A model generated the notes under the pieces. It searched no databases and was not told the origin of the DNA. It saw only the letters and a program-made list of their open reading frames with translations. From a candidate division NPL-UPA2 bacterium (lineage in GTDB: Bacteria; Bacillota; UBA994), in contig QLUB01000090.1 in assembly GCA_018725205.1 (NCBI GenBank), forward strand, positions 1 through 7,565: a stretch of DNA of 7,565 nt, in the 5' to 3' direction. Shown here piece by piece: positions 1-6,733 of this stretch (positions within the stretch are counted from its first letter, which is position 1; every line of letters begins with the position of its first letter). The position numbers and the translations under genes are program-made.

Positions 1-44
1 AAATCGAGGTTGAACGCCCTGCAAAGGGAAAAAAACATGCGTAA
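1..44 (+). CDS. Possible C-terminal tail of FeoA (partial, runs off the left edge)
   Basis: Frame 3 from base 3 is open to a TAA at 42-44 and reads IEVERPAKGKKHA. The 'IEVE' start resembles the end of small FeoA-type SH3-like proteins, which often sit just before feoB. If real, the gene overlaps the feoB ATG (37-39) by 8 bases, a usual arrangement for translational coupling. Only about 13 residues are visible, so the family call rests mainly on context. A competing frame (TGA at 11-13) would make the upstream gene end earlier. Confidence 0.35.
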   Translation, partial: IEVERPAKGKKHA

Positions 45-1884
45 GAACGAGAAGCAGAGCCTAGCGCATACATCAACCAAGCGCCCGAAACGCGTAGTCC
101 TAGTCGGGAATCCTAACTGTGGCAAGTCAGCCCTCTTCAACGCGCTGACTGGCCTCTATGTGGATGTGTCGAACTTTCCCGGCACAACCGTGGAAGTGAC
201 GCAAGCGCGCATGGGGGATTATCTACTTGTCGATACCCCAGGTGTCTACGGCATCTCCGCCTTCAACGACGAAGAGAAAGTGACTCGCGACGTCTGCCTC
301 ACTGCGGACACTATTATCAATGTGGTAAACGCTACCCACCTTGAGCGCGATCTTTTCCTGACGTTGCAGTGCATAGACTTGGGACTGCCCGTAGTCGTTG
401 CCGTAAATATGCTCGATGAGGCCAAGGCGCACGGCATAATTGTAGACCTAGCATTGTTGTCCAAACAGCTTGGCGTGGCTGTGGTGGGTACGGTAGCGGT
501 TGAGAACAAAGGTCTAAAGGAACTGAAACTAGCGTTGGCACAGCCACAGGCGGGCAACGCCGGCAAGTATTTAGAGCCTGACATAACACGCCTTATGGAG
601 CGTTTAAAAACCAGAGGCGAGGCGCTGCTGTATCTTGAAGATGATCAAGACGTGGCCGAGCGGCACGGCTTAAGGCCCCTTGGCAGCAGAGAGAGAATAT
701 ACCTCGCGCGCCGGGAGCGAGTGAACGAGATTGTCCGCGCCGTCGTTAAAGAGAGCACGGTGGGCTCTAGTTTTTCTAAGACTTTGGGACTGCTTATGCT
801 AAGGCCCATCACCGGGATTCCGATGCTCGCAGCCACACTTTACGCTATGTTCCATATTATTGGCGTGTTTGTCGCGGGCACAGTGGTAGGCGTAACTGAA
901 GAAACCATCATGCTAGGGATATATGAACCCGCAGTGCGGGGGTTTATCGCTCGATTCTTTAGTGAAGGGACTGCCTTACACGCGCTCCTCGTAGGTGAGT
1001 TCGGCCTGTTGACCATGACTATGACCTATGTACTGGGACTTCTTCTTCCCTTAGTGGTTGGCTTTTATCTTCTCTTGGCTATACTTGAGGACTCCGGGTA
1101 TCTACCGCGCATTGCGGCGCTCTTGGACCGCGCTCTGACTTCCGTCGGGCTAAACGGCAGAGCTGTCATTCCCCTTATTCTTGGGTTTGGGTGTGTGACC
1201 ATGGCTGCCATCACTACTCGCCTACTTGGCACATCGCGGGAACGGCTGATTGCCGTTGCTTTGCTGGCCATTACTATTCCTTGCTCTGCGCAGCTTGGGG
1301 TGATTGTGGGGCTGATTGCCCCTTTGGGCGGGCAGTATGTAGCCATTTATATGGCCACGATCTTCGCGGTCTTTGTCGTCATTGGTTTCTTCCTGAACAA
1401 GCTGCTCCCCGGCAAGTCCTCGGACCTACTTATCGACTTGCCGCCGCTGCGCTTGCCCCGCCTGCACAACATCATGAAGAAGACTCTGAACAAGTCCTAC
1501 TTGTTTTTGCGGGAAGCTACACCCATGTTTGCCTTGGGCGCGCTGCTGATCACCGGCATGCAGCTCACCGGGGTCCTAACTTCATTGGAGAATCTACTTG
1601 CCCCGCTGACAGCAGGTTGGCTGGAATTACCTAAGGAGGCGGCTGCCGCCTTTATCATGGGCATAATCCGCCGCGACTTTGGGGCTGCAGGTCTAACAGA
1701 CATGAGTTTGACGGCCGCGCAGACCCTCGTGGCCATGGTTACTATCACTCTCTTTGTCCCCTGCATTGCCGCTGTGCTAGTTATGTTTAAGGAGCGCAAC
1801 ATTAAGGAGGGCCTTATTCTCTGGGCGAGCTCATTTACCGTAGCGTTCCTCGTCGGCGGCCTTGTCGCTAAGCTGGTGATTTAG
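37..1884 (+). CDS. feoB: FeoB-family ferrous iron transport protein (divergent gate subtype)
   Basis: Membrane protein of 615 residues that imports Fe(II), with a cytoplasmic GTPase domain first and a transporter domain after it. G motifs are clear: G1 GNPNCGKS (24-31), G2 threonine in FPGTTVE (about 51), G3 DTPG (66-69), G4 NMLD (124-127) and a G5-like segment near 151-159. A helical GDI-like linker covers about 175-245. Membrane segments begin near 255 and carry EDSGY (351-355), GFGCVTMAAITTR (383-395), PCSAQLGV (415-422) and RRDFGAAGL (545-553). The classical gate sequences GFGCNVPA and SCSARLP are replaced, placing it in an alternative FeoB branch. It is somewhat short for FeoB, which is often 650-770 residues. 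The ATG at 37 has AAAGGGA (23-29) eight bases upstream; a TTG at 10 in the same frame lacks a well-spaced site. It is followed directly by a cysteine-rich gene. Confidence 0.93.
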   Translation: MRKNEKQSLAHTSTKRPKRVVLVGNPNCGKSALFNALTGLYVDVSNFPGTTVEVTQARMGDYLLVDTPGVYGISAFNDEEKVTRDVCLTADTIINVVNATHLERDLFLTLQCIDLGLPVVVAVNMLDEAKAHGIIVDLALLSKQLGVAVVGTVAVENKGLKELKLALAQPQAGNAGKYLEPDITRLMERLKTRGEALLYLEDDQDVAERHGLRPLGSRERIYLARRERVNEIVRAVVKESTVGSSFSKTLGLLMLRPITGIPMLAATLYAMFHIIGVFVAGTVVGVTEETIMLGIYEPAVRGFIARFFSEGTALHALLVGEFGLLTMTMTYVLGLLLPLVVGFYLLLAILEDSGYLPRIAALLDRALTSVGLNGRAVIPLILGFGCVTMAAITTRLLGTSRERLIAVALLAITIPCSAQLGVIVGLIAPLGGQYVAIYMATIFAVFVVIGFFLNKLLPGKSSDLLIDLPPLRLPRLHNIMKKTLNKSYLFLREATPMFALGALLITGMQLTGVLTSLENLLAPLTAGWLELPKEAAAAFIMGIIRRDFGAAGLTDMSLTAAQTLVAMVTITLFVPCIAAVLVMFKERNIKEGLILWASSFTVAFLVGGLVAKLVI

Positions 1885-2064
1885 GTGACTTGTCAAGAAA
1901 CATGCCCGCGGTGTAAGGCACCGGTGCCACCTGCGAGCCTGCGCTGCCCGAGGTGCCTGTGCTTAGTGGTGAAACTTACGGGGTGCAGCGGTTCATGTAA
2001 GGAGTGCGGCGAAAGTGCCAAACAGAGCCATCCGGCAGAAAAAGGAGGAGGTTGTCTTGCCTAG
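1885..2064 (+). CDS. Small cysteine-rich protein next to FeoB (zinc-ribbon-like or Fe-S-like)
   Basis: A 59-residue reading frame with ten cysteines, starting with GTG immediately after the feoB TAG and in the same frame as feoB. Two CPRC knuckles (C7-C10 and C21-C24, plus C26) look like a zinc ribbon. They are followed by TGCSGSCKECG (C34, C38, C41), a CxxxCxxC spacing that can also hold an iron-sulfur cluster. No membrane segment is visible. AAGCTGGTGAT (1870-1880) matches AAGGAGGTGAT at nine of eleven positions, with a four-base gap to the GTG, which supports independent initiation. The 3' end overlaps the DUF1904 start by 8 bases, and its KGGG codons carry the DUF1904 ribosome binding site. 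Cysteine density and spacing argue against a chance frame. The role is unknown; a metal-binding or redox accessory to FeoB is inferred from position only. Confidence 0.72.
   Translation: MTCQETCPRCKAPVPPASLRCPRCLCLVVKLTGCSGSCKECGESAKQSHPAEKGGGCLA
2039..2051 (+). promoter_or_regulatory. Ribosome binding site that sets the DUF1904 start
   Basis: AAAGGAGGAGG lies here, inside the end of the cysteine-rich gene, 5 bases before the TTG at 2057. It decides the DUF1904 start in favour of this TTG over the GTG at 2015, which has no comparable site. Confidence 0.75.
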
Positions 2065-2398
2065 ATTGCAGTTCTATGCCCTTCCGCTACCCGTGGTCAC
2101 GGAGGTAAGTGAGGCACTGGTTGATGAACTAGCCGCTCTGATGAACGTCGCACGGGAGCATTTTGTTCTAGAACATATTGCCACGACTTATGTGTATGAC
2201 GGTGTGATGAGAGAGGGGTTCCCCTACGTGGAAGTTCACTGCTTTGACCGCGGAGCAGAGGTCTTTGACCGCACAGCAGAGATAATTACGGGCCGTCTGC
2301 AGGCGCTAGGCGTGGCTAGCGTAGACGTAGCCTTCCGTCCCTTGATCAGGCGCCACTACTACGAGAACGGTAAGCCTCTGTACGTGCAGGTAAAGTAG
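2057..2398 (+). CDS. DUF1904 family protein (tautomerase-superfamily-like)
   Basis: A soluble protein of 113 residues recognised as DUF1904 by its overall pattern: an N-terminal beta strand (PRLQFYAL), helix VSEALVDELAALM (17-29), FVLEHIATTYVYDG (36-49), the block FPYVEVHCFDRG (55-66) and YYENGKP (101-107). The family is small, without a proven reaction that I know of, and is grouped with the MIF/tautomerase fold. That fold uses an N-terminal proline. The TTG start at 2057 gives Met-Pro, so Pro2 would be exposed after methionine removal, which supports this start. An upstream GTG at 2015 would add 14 unconserved residues. The gene overlaps the cysteine-rich gene by 8 bases and is the last in the feoB operon before the terminator. 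A link to iron metabolism is only contextual. Confidence 0.85.
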   Translation: MPRLQFYALPLPVVTEVSEALVDELAALMNVAREHFVLEHIATTYVYDGVMREGFPYVEVHCFDRGAEVFDRTAEIITGRLQALGVASVDVAFRPLIRRHYYENGKPLYVQVK

Positions 2399-2440
2399 CG
2401 AAGCGTTGCAGGGAAATTTACACTCCGACGAGAATAGAGT

Positions 2441-2456
2441 GACCAGCTAGTTGGTC
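2441..2456 (+). repeat. Small inverted repeat upstream of the terminator
   Basis: GACCA (2441-2445) and TGGTC (2452-2456) can form a 5-bp stem with a 6-base loop. The TGGTCG part (2452-2457) can instead pair with CGACCA (2482-2487) in the apical part of the terminator hairpin, so the two structures compete. No T-box or known riboswitch core was recognised. Confidence 0.4.
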
Positions 2457-2467
2457 GCTAGAGTAGT

Positions 2468-2510
2468 AAGACCCCGTTCTACGACCACGTAGCGGGGTCT
2501 TTCGTGATTT
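2468..2510 (+). terminator. Rho-independent terminator after the feoB operon
   Basis: AAGACCCCG (2468-2476) pairs perfectly with CGGGGTCTT (2493-2501). Inside it a second stem forms, CTACG (2479-2483) with CGTAG (2488-2492), around an ACCA loop with a two-base bulge. A T-rich stretch (TTCGTGATTTT) follows. It ends the feo-side transcript and sits 31 bases ahead of the amidohydrolase start, so it may also act as a leader attenuator for that gene. I saw no good promoter between 2399 and 2531. Confidence 0.85.
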
Positions 2511-2531
2511 TACGGTGAGGAGAATGATGGA

Positions 2532-3734
2532 ATGCGCACTCTGGAAGTACGGACGGCCGTGCAGGCGAGCGAACAAAAGATTGTTTCCTGGCGGAGGCAC
2601 CTACATGCTCATCCTGAGCTTGGGTATGAAGAGGTAGAAACGGCCGCTTTCGTCGTGCGACTGCTGAAGAGCTTTGGGCTTCAGGTAGAGGAAGGAGTCG
2701 GCGGCACAGGCGTTGTGGCTTGGCTCAGGGGAGAGGGCGCGGGGGAGGGTCTATGCGTGGCACTCCGCGCCGATATGGACGCCTTGTCGGTGACTGAAGA
2801 AACAGGCTTACCCTTTGCCTCGCGTAACCAAGGCAAGATGCACGCCTGCGGACACGATGGCCACACAGCGATACTGCTGGGAGTAGCGAAAGTGCTGTCG
2901 GAGCGCCGTCAGTCCTTTGCCGGGACCGTTAAGTTCTTCTTCCAACCTGCAGAGGAGTGTGCACCTCGAGGCGGAGCGCTGGATATGATTGACGCAGGTG
3001 CAATGCAAGATCCGAAAGTAGACTATGTGTTTGCCCTGCATCTCTGGCCTGAACTGCCGCTAGGTAAGATAGGGATTAAAGCGGGCGCGCTAATGTCAGC
3101 TTCCGACCGGGTACGCATTCGCATTCAAGGGAAGGGTGGGCACGGCGCGGCACCGCACCAGGCCATTGATGCGGTTGTGGTTGCCAGTCACGTCGTGGCG
3201 GCACTCCAGACTATTGCCAGTCGCCAAGTAGACCCATTGGAACCCTTTGTCTTAACGATCGGCAGTTTCCATGCCGGGCAGCGCTACAATGTTATCGCGC
3301 CTTACGCAGAACTTGACGGCACAGTGCGGACGCAGAACGAGGCCCTGCGTAGCACAATGCCTAACCGCATTACCTGCATAGCGCAAGCTGTGGCTGAAGC
3401 GTGGGGAGCAGAAGCGCAAATCAACTACGAATACGGATATCCCACTCTGTATAACGAGCCTCATGCCGTGGAGGCAGTAAGCAAAGCTGTGGCAGAAGTG
3501 CTCGGGGAGGAGGCGTTAGTAGAGTTGACTAGGCCGTCTATGGGCGGGGAAGACTTTGCTTACTTCCTGAACCATGCTAAAGGGGCAATGTTCTGGCTCG
3601 GGTGCCACGGGCCTCTGTCGCCCGATGTACCAATCCATAACGGCAAGTTTGACTTCGACGAGAGTTCGCTCGCTGTAGGGACATGCGTGTTGGTGCAAAC
3701 TACGCTTAACACCCTCCGTTTACAGCGCACCTAG
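2532..3734 (+). CDS. M20-family amidohydrolase (N-acyl-amino-acid / hippurate hydrolase type)
   Basis: A cytoplasmic metallohydrolase of 400 residues, the usual length for peptidase family M20D. These enzymes use two divalent metals to cleave N-acyl groups from amino acids or related amides. The conserved blocks are in order: HLHAHPELGYEE (23-34), LRADMDAL (78-85), HACGHDGH (104-111), QPAEE (138-142), ALHLWPE (168-174), GHGAAPH (203-209, in the dimerisation domain), MGGEDFAYF (337-345) and IHNGKFDFDE (368-377). Expected metal ligands C106, H108, E142, H170 and H369 are all present, so it should be active. GAGGAG (2517-2522) precedes the ATG at 2532 by nine bases. The exact acyl substrate cannot be read from the sequence. 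A regulator gene follows 31 bases downstream, probably in the same transcript. Confidence 0.93.
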   Translation: MRTLEVRTAVQASEQKIVSWRRHLHAHPELGYEEVETAAFVVRLLKSFGLQVEEGVGGTGVVAWLRGEGAGEGLCVALRADMDALSVTEETGLPFASRNQGKMHACGHDGHTAILLGVAKVLSERRQSFAGTVKFFFQPAEECAPRGGALDMIDAGAMQDPKVDYVFALHLWPELPLGKIGIKAGALMSASDRVRIRIQGKGGHGAAPHQAIDAVVVASHVVAALQTIASRQVDPLEPFVLTIGSFHAGQRYNVIAPYAELDGTVRTQNEALRSTMPNRITCIAQAVAEAWGAEAQINYEYGYPTLYNEPHAVEAVSKAVAEVLGEEALVELTRPSMGGEDFAYFLNHAKGAMFWLGCHGPLSPDVPIHNGKFDFDESSLAVGTCVLVQTTLNTLRLQRT

Positions 3735-3765
3735 CCATATGCTTGCAGCACAAGGAGGAGTAGAA

Positions 3766-4779
3766 ATGGGGAGCAAGAAAAGAGAACGCCTAGCTCGCAT
3801 TATGGATGTTCTGTCACAACAGGGCCGCATCACCGCACAAGAGCTAGCCACTAGCTTTGGCAGCAGCCGCCGTACTGTGTATCGTTACATGGAGACACTC
3901 AAGCGGCAGGGAGTAGGTGTCGAGGCCTGCCCGGGCAGCCTTGGCGGCTTTAGGCTAAGCCCGCCTGAAATGTCTAAGCTGTTGACAAGCGAAGAGTATC
4001 GCGCGCTGCTCATGGCAGCCTGCGTCGTGGCTGAACATAACCTTCTGCCGTATGGCGACCATCTGTCAACTGCCATGGAGAAGGTGAAGCACTCACTGAG
4101 CGTGGAACAATGGAACGAAGTGCGAGGCACTATGCCTGATGTTTCGGTCATCGCCGTGCAATTGGCGGACTACGAGCGATTGACAGATGTGCTGGAACGC
4201 TTAACCCTCGCCATCGCCGACAGGGTCGGCATCCTCATCACTTATTACGCTCTCCACCGCGACAGTGAGCAGAACAGACAATTAGACCCCTACCACTTGT
4301 TTTACCAAGGAGGGGCCTGGTACCTCGTAGGTTATTGCCACTGGCGCAAAGAAGTGCGCACTTTCCGTGTGGACCGGATTAGAACGTTAGAGCGCGAGGA
4401 TCGCACTTTTGTGCGCCCGCCAAATTTCAGCCTTAACGGCTATTTGGGGTGCGCATGGGGTATGATGCGCGGGGAACGAAAGAAAGTCACCGTCAAGTTC
4501 TTTCCTCCCGCATCGCGGCTTGTGGCGGAAACAACTTGGCATCCCACGCAAAAAATCACCTTTGAGCCGGATGGAACGCTGCTTTTCTCCGCTGATGTCG
4601 ACGGATTAGAGGAGATTATGCGCTGGGTACTCACCTATGCGGATTGCGCTCTGGTCATCAGCCCACCCGAGCTGCGCACGGCCATCACGGAGCGTCTCCT
4701 TGCTGCGGCCACGCGTTACGCTAGTACAGATCCTTCCTCCGGTCAAGCAGAACAGGGAAGCGAGTGCGCGCAACCTTGA
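3766..4779 (+). CDS. WYL-domain transcriptional regulator (DeoR-type HTH, WYL, C-terminal WCX)
   Basis: A DNA-binding regulator of 337 residues. An N-terminal winged helix-turn-helix spans about 6-64 (RITAQELATSFGSSRRTVYR, 21-40). A WYL domain spans about 150-210 and includes the name motif WYL at 185-187 and FRVDRI (200-205). A WCX-type C-terminal domain covers about 238-316. WYL domains bind ligands, in some cases nucleic acid, but the effector here is unknown. The start is the ATG at 3766, preceded by AAGGAGGAG (3752-3760); an ATG at 3739 in the same frame lies upstream of this site and is not preferred. The last 19 or so residues (after ATRY) are low-complexity and lie in DNA that also codes the conserved end of the convergent nitrilase gene. 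It may regulate the upstream amidohydrolase or itself, which is inferred from position. Confidence 0.92.
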   Translation: MGSKKRERLARIMDVLSQQGRITAQELATSFGSSRRTVYRYMETLKRQGVGVEACPGSLGGFRLSPPEMSKLLTSEEYRALLMAACVVAEHNLLPYGDHLSTAMEKVKHSLSVEQWNEVRGTMPDVSVIAVQLADYERLTDVLERLTLAIADRVGILITYYALHRDSEQNRQLDPYHLFYQGGAWYLVGYCHWRKEVRTFRVDRIRTLEREDRTFVRPPNFSLNGYLGCAWGMMRGERKKVTVKFFPPASRLVAETTWHPTQKITFEPDGTLLFSADVDGLEEIMRWVLTYADCALVISPPELRTAITERLLAAATRYASTDPSSGQAEQGSECAQP

Positions 4780-5491
4780 TGTGACCAAGGTTCATTTCCG
4801 CAGTCACGACTCCCTCCTCTCGATTTCCTTCGGCTAAGATTACTCCCCAAGGGTCAACGGCCATGGAACCGCCGTTGAACTCATTGTGTGTTGCCCCGCC
4901 GACGCGGTTACAGGCCAAGACGAAACACTGGTTCTCTATCGCGCGGGCTCGTACAAGTGTTAACCAGTGCTCGTGGCGAGCGGTGGGCCACTGCGCCACC
5001 AGCAAAATGATGTGGGCGTTCTGGTCAGTGTAGTGCCGAAACATCTCCGGGAAGCGCAGGTCGTAGCAAATGGACAGCCCGGCCTGGGCAAAGCCGAGGT
5101 CTGCAGTCGTAAGCGTCTGGCCTTGCTTCAAGTAGATGTCCTCTTGCATAAGTTTAAACAGATGCACCTTATCGTAGGTAGCCACTACGCCCTTTGCGTT
5201 TACAAGGACGAAGGTATTAAACACTTGGGATTCGTGCCTGCGCAAGATCGAGCCCCCCACAAAAGCCGACTTCTCGCGCGCGAGCTCTATCATAAAGCCA
5301 ACACTTTCCCCCGCAAGGTCTTCCGCGAGTTCCTGCTTGTGGGTCAAGTCATAGCCTGTGTTCCACAGCTCAGGCAAGAGGATAATCTGCCGGTTAAAGA
5401 GGCTTGCCATAAGCGTCTTTATGCGTTGCATGTTGGCTTTCTTGTTGCCTAGGACAATGTCAATCTGTACTAATGCTGCGTTAACCCACAT
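4721..5491 (-). CDS. Carbon-nitrogen hydrolase (nitrilase superfamily, omega-amidase / MtnU / YafV-like)
   Basis: A soluble amidase-type enzyme of 256 residues. The Glu-Lys-Cys triad is visible: E41 in LLPELWNTGYD, K108 in YDKVHLF and C142 in SICYDLRFPE. The ICYDLRFPE block and the closing RTRFPVLLDRRKDLY are typical of the omega-amidase-like branch, which hydrolyses 2-oxo acid amides such as alpha-ketoglutaramate or the methionine-salvage equivalent. The precise substrate is not decided here. The ATG at 5491 has GGAGAG eight bases upstream; a GTG at 5500 abuts that site and is unlikely. The start overlaps the end of the upstream membrane-protein gene by 11 bases, so translation is probably coupled. 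The 3' end overlaps the convergent WYL gene by 59 bases. Confidence 0.92.
   Translation of the reverse strand: MWVNAALVQIDIVLGNKKANMQRIKTLMASLFNRQIILLPELWNTGYDLTHKQELAEDLAGESVGFMIELAREKSAFVGGSILRRHESQVFNTFVLVNAKGVVATYDKVHLFKLMQEDIYLKQGQTLTTADLGFAQAGLSICYDLRFPEMFRHYTDQNAHIILLVAQWPTARHEHWLTLVRARAIENQCFVLACNRVGGATHNEFNGGSMAVDPWGVILAEGNREEGVVTAEMNLGHIKVARTRFPVLLDRRKDLY
4772..4792 (+). repeat. Inverted repeat at the WYL stop codon (weak terminator candidate)
   Basis: AACCTTG (4772-4778) and CAAGGTT (4786-4792) form a perfect 7-bp stem with a 7-base loop across the WYL stop codon (4777-4779). Only a short, poor T stretch follows, so it may be a weak terminator for the WYL transcript or simply nitrilase coding sequence. 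Confidence 0.3.
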
Positions 5492-5918
5492 TATTACCAC
5501 TCTCCATTGCCGTTTGTCTGGTGCGCTGACGCGTGAGTCTTTTTTTAAGTGAACCCTTAAGGGCTAAAATAAGTGAGCTACCGAGGAAGCTCCACCCGAG
5601 AGCGAAAATCATCGCCAGCGCTAAGTCAAACTGTGTGCCAAGGGCTGAGGTGCGCACGTGTTCCACACCCTCGCCTAACCGGCTTGGCAAGGCGATGGTG
5701 TAGGAAAGGAGCCAGTCTACGGTATTAGGCAGAATAAAGTCTGGAACCAGGAAACCTAGGAACCGATACGACATGCCGAGCACCCACCACAGTGATGCGT
5801 AGCGAAGGAAGGTGAGCAAACGCAGGACGTTCCGCCGCGGCTTCCTCTTGAAGGGATAGACAAATGCTGCCAGCCACATTGCAGTTAGCAAAGCGACGAA
5901 AAGGTAGTTGGTGATCAA
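5481..5918 (-). CDS. Unrecognised small membrane protein in the DUF368 operon
   Basis: A protein of 145 residues that I do not recognise. Hydrophobic segments at about 4-22, 37-58 and 98-120 suggest three membrane spans. The first two are separated by a very basic loop (KRKPRR, 24-29). The region between the second and third (about 59-97) is moderately polar, and the tail (KKRLTRQRTR, about 125-134) is strongly positive, so the tail probably faces the cytoplasm. The start is TTG at 5918, with GGGAGGAG seven bases upstream inside the end of the DUF368 gene. The sequence TTGA fuses this start with the DUF368 stop (4-base overlap). An upstream GTG at 5969 in the same frame would lie deep in DUF368 coding sequence. 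The stop overlaps the nitrilase start by 11 bases. Coupling to DUF368 suggests an envelope role, but no function can be assigned. Confidence 0.82.
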   Translation of the reverse strand: MITNYLFVALLTAMWLAAFVYPFKRKPRRNVLRLLTFLRYASLWWVLGMSYRFLGFLVPDFILPNTVDWLLSYTIALPSRLGEGVEHVRTSALGTQFDLALAMIFALGWSFLGSSLILALKGSLKKRLTRQRTRQTAMESGNNVG

Positions 5919-6691
5919 GTGGTTTCTCCTCCCGCTGTGGTTTGTCCTCTCCTGCCGCTCCACCACCAAACCAAGGCGAAACCGAGTAAGAAGAACGGCA
6001 CTAGCACGTAGCTGTATGTGTTAGGCAACAGGGCGCGAGACGAGCCAACGATAAGCCCGGCAAAAAAATACGATATTAAGTCGTGATAGCGAGCATAGAG
6101 CCTATCCAGAACATGCGCCAGCAAAAATAAGCCCATTACGCTGCCTACCAAGAACCACAGGAGCGGCACAACAGCTAGGACGCTCAGCGCGTAAAGCAAT
6201 GAATCATAAATGCCCATAATGATTAGGACTGAGCTGCCGGGGACACCGGGAAGCACCATGGCGGCGGTTCCAAGGGCACCCCCGACGATTAGCATTATGG
6301 GGCTGATTGCACCAGTCGCCTGCCTAATATCTAGTGGCTCTACGCCCAGCAGCAGCCCCGCCACTAGGCCTACACACAGGCAAAGCACGCGCTTCCAAGA
6401 GAGCGTCGGGCAGGTAGCCAAGACTGAGCGGACGGATGCCAAAAGCGAGCCTAGCAGAACGGTAACTGTAATGTCACGGTATAGCATAAAGACCCTAGCA
6501 AAAATAACTCCGCTGACAAAAATGCCAACCAGCATGCCAGCTAGAAGAGGCAGGTAACGCTTAAGACGTAAGCGCACTAGGTCGGCTACAAGATTCTCGT
6601 AGAGGCCCATCATTAAGAACACTGTGCCCCCGCTCATGCCGGGTAAAATAATAATAACTCCAAGGACAAGTCCTTGTACCACAGACTGCAT
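5915..6691 (-). CDS. DUF368 membrane protein (PopT family, polyprenyl-phosphate translocase)
   Basis: A polytopic membrane protein of 258 residues, close to the family's usual length. The two hallmark repeats are present: ILPGMSGGT (15-23) and VLPGVPGSSVLIIMGIYD (146-163), each at a half of an internally duplicated fold. Family members named PopT have been reported to return undecaprenyl phosphate across the membrane for reuse in wall and glycan synthesis; that role is carried over from family knowledge. The ATG at 6691 puts PGMSGGT at residues 17-23, as in other members. A GTG at 6757 in the same frame lies between the -35 and -10 boxes of the promoter and is rejected. The ribosome site before 6691 is weak (GGTGG). 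It is the first gene of a three-gene operon. Confidence 0.92.
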   Translation of the reverse strand: MQSVVQGLVLGVIIILPGMSGGTVFLMMGLYENLVADLVRLRLKRYLPLLAGMLVGIFVSGVIFARVFMLYRDITVTVLLGSLLASVRSVLATCPTLSWKRVLCLCVGLVAGLLLGVEPLDIRQATGAISPIMLIVGGALGTAAMVLPGVPGSSVLIIMGIYDSLLYALSVLAVVPLLWFLVGSVMGLFLLAHVLDRLYARYHDLISYFFAGLIVGSSRALLPNTYSYVLVPFFLLGFALVWWWSGRRGQTTAGGETT

Positions 6692-6733
6692 GCGCCACCA
6701 GCCTTTGCTCGATTTGCGTATCGTGCTTGTCTC

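Noticed and set aside
1191..1634. Plus-strand 147-residue frame inside feoB
   Set aside because: It is out of frame with a clear FeoB membrane domain, is rich in Cys, His and Trp in no recognisable pattern, and has no ribosome site.
2399..2531. T-box or other riboswitch before the amidohydrolase gene
   Set aside because: No T-box antiterminator core or other known riboswitch motif was found; the stretch is too short for most classes. Only the terminator and a small competing stem are supported.
4967..5452. Plus-strand 161-residue frame opposite the nitrilase gene
   Set aside because: It is antisense to an enzyme whose catalytic residues are all in the minus-strand frame; no family pattern or ribosome site was seen.
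5554..5563. CCCTTAAGGG palindrome near a T run
   Set aside because: It lies within the coding sequence of the membrane protein, ahead of its last 25 or so codons and the coupled nitrilase start, so a terminator or operator there is unlikely.
6210..6557. Plus-strand 115-residue frame opposite DUF368
   Set aside because: It is a shadow of the DUF368 frame, low in complexity and rich in Pro, Ser and Thr, as expected from antisense of a membrane gene.
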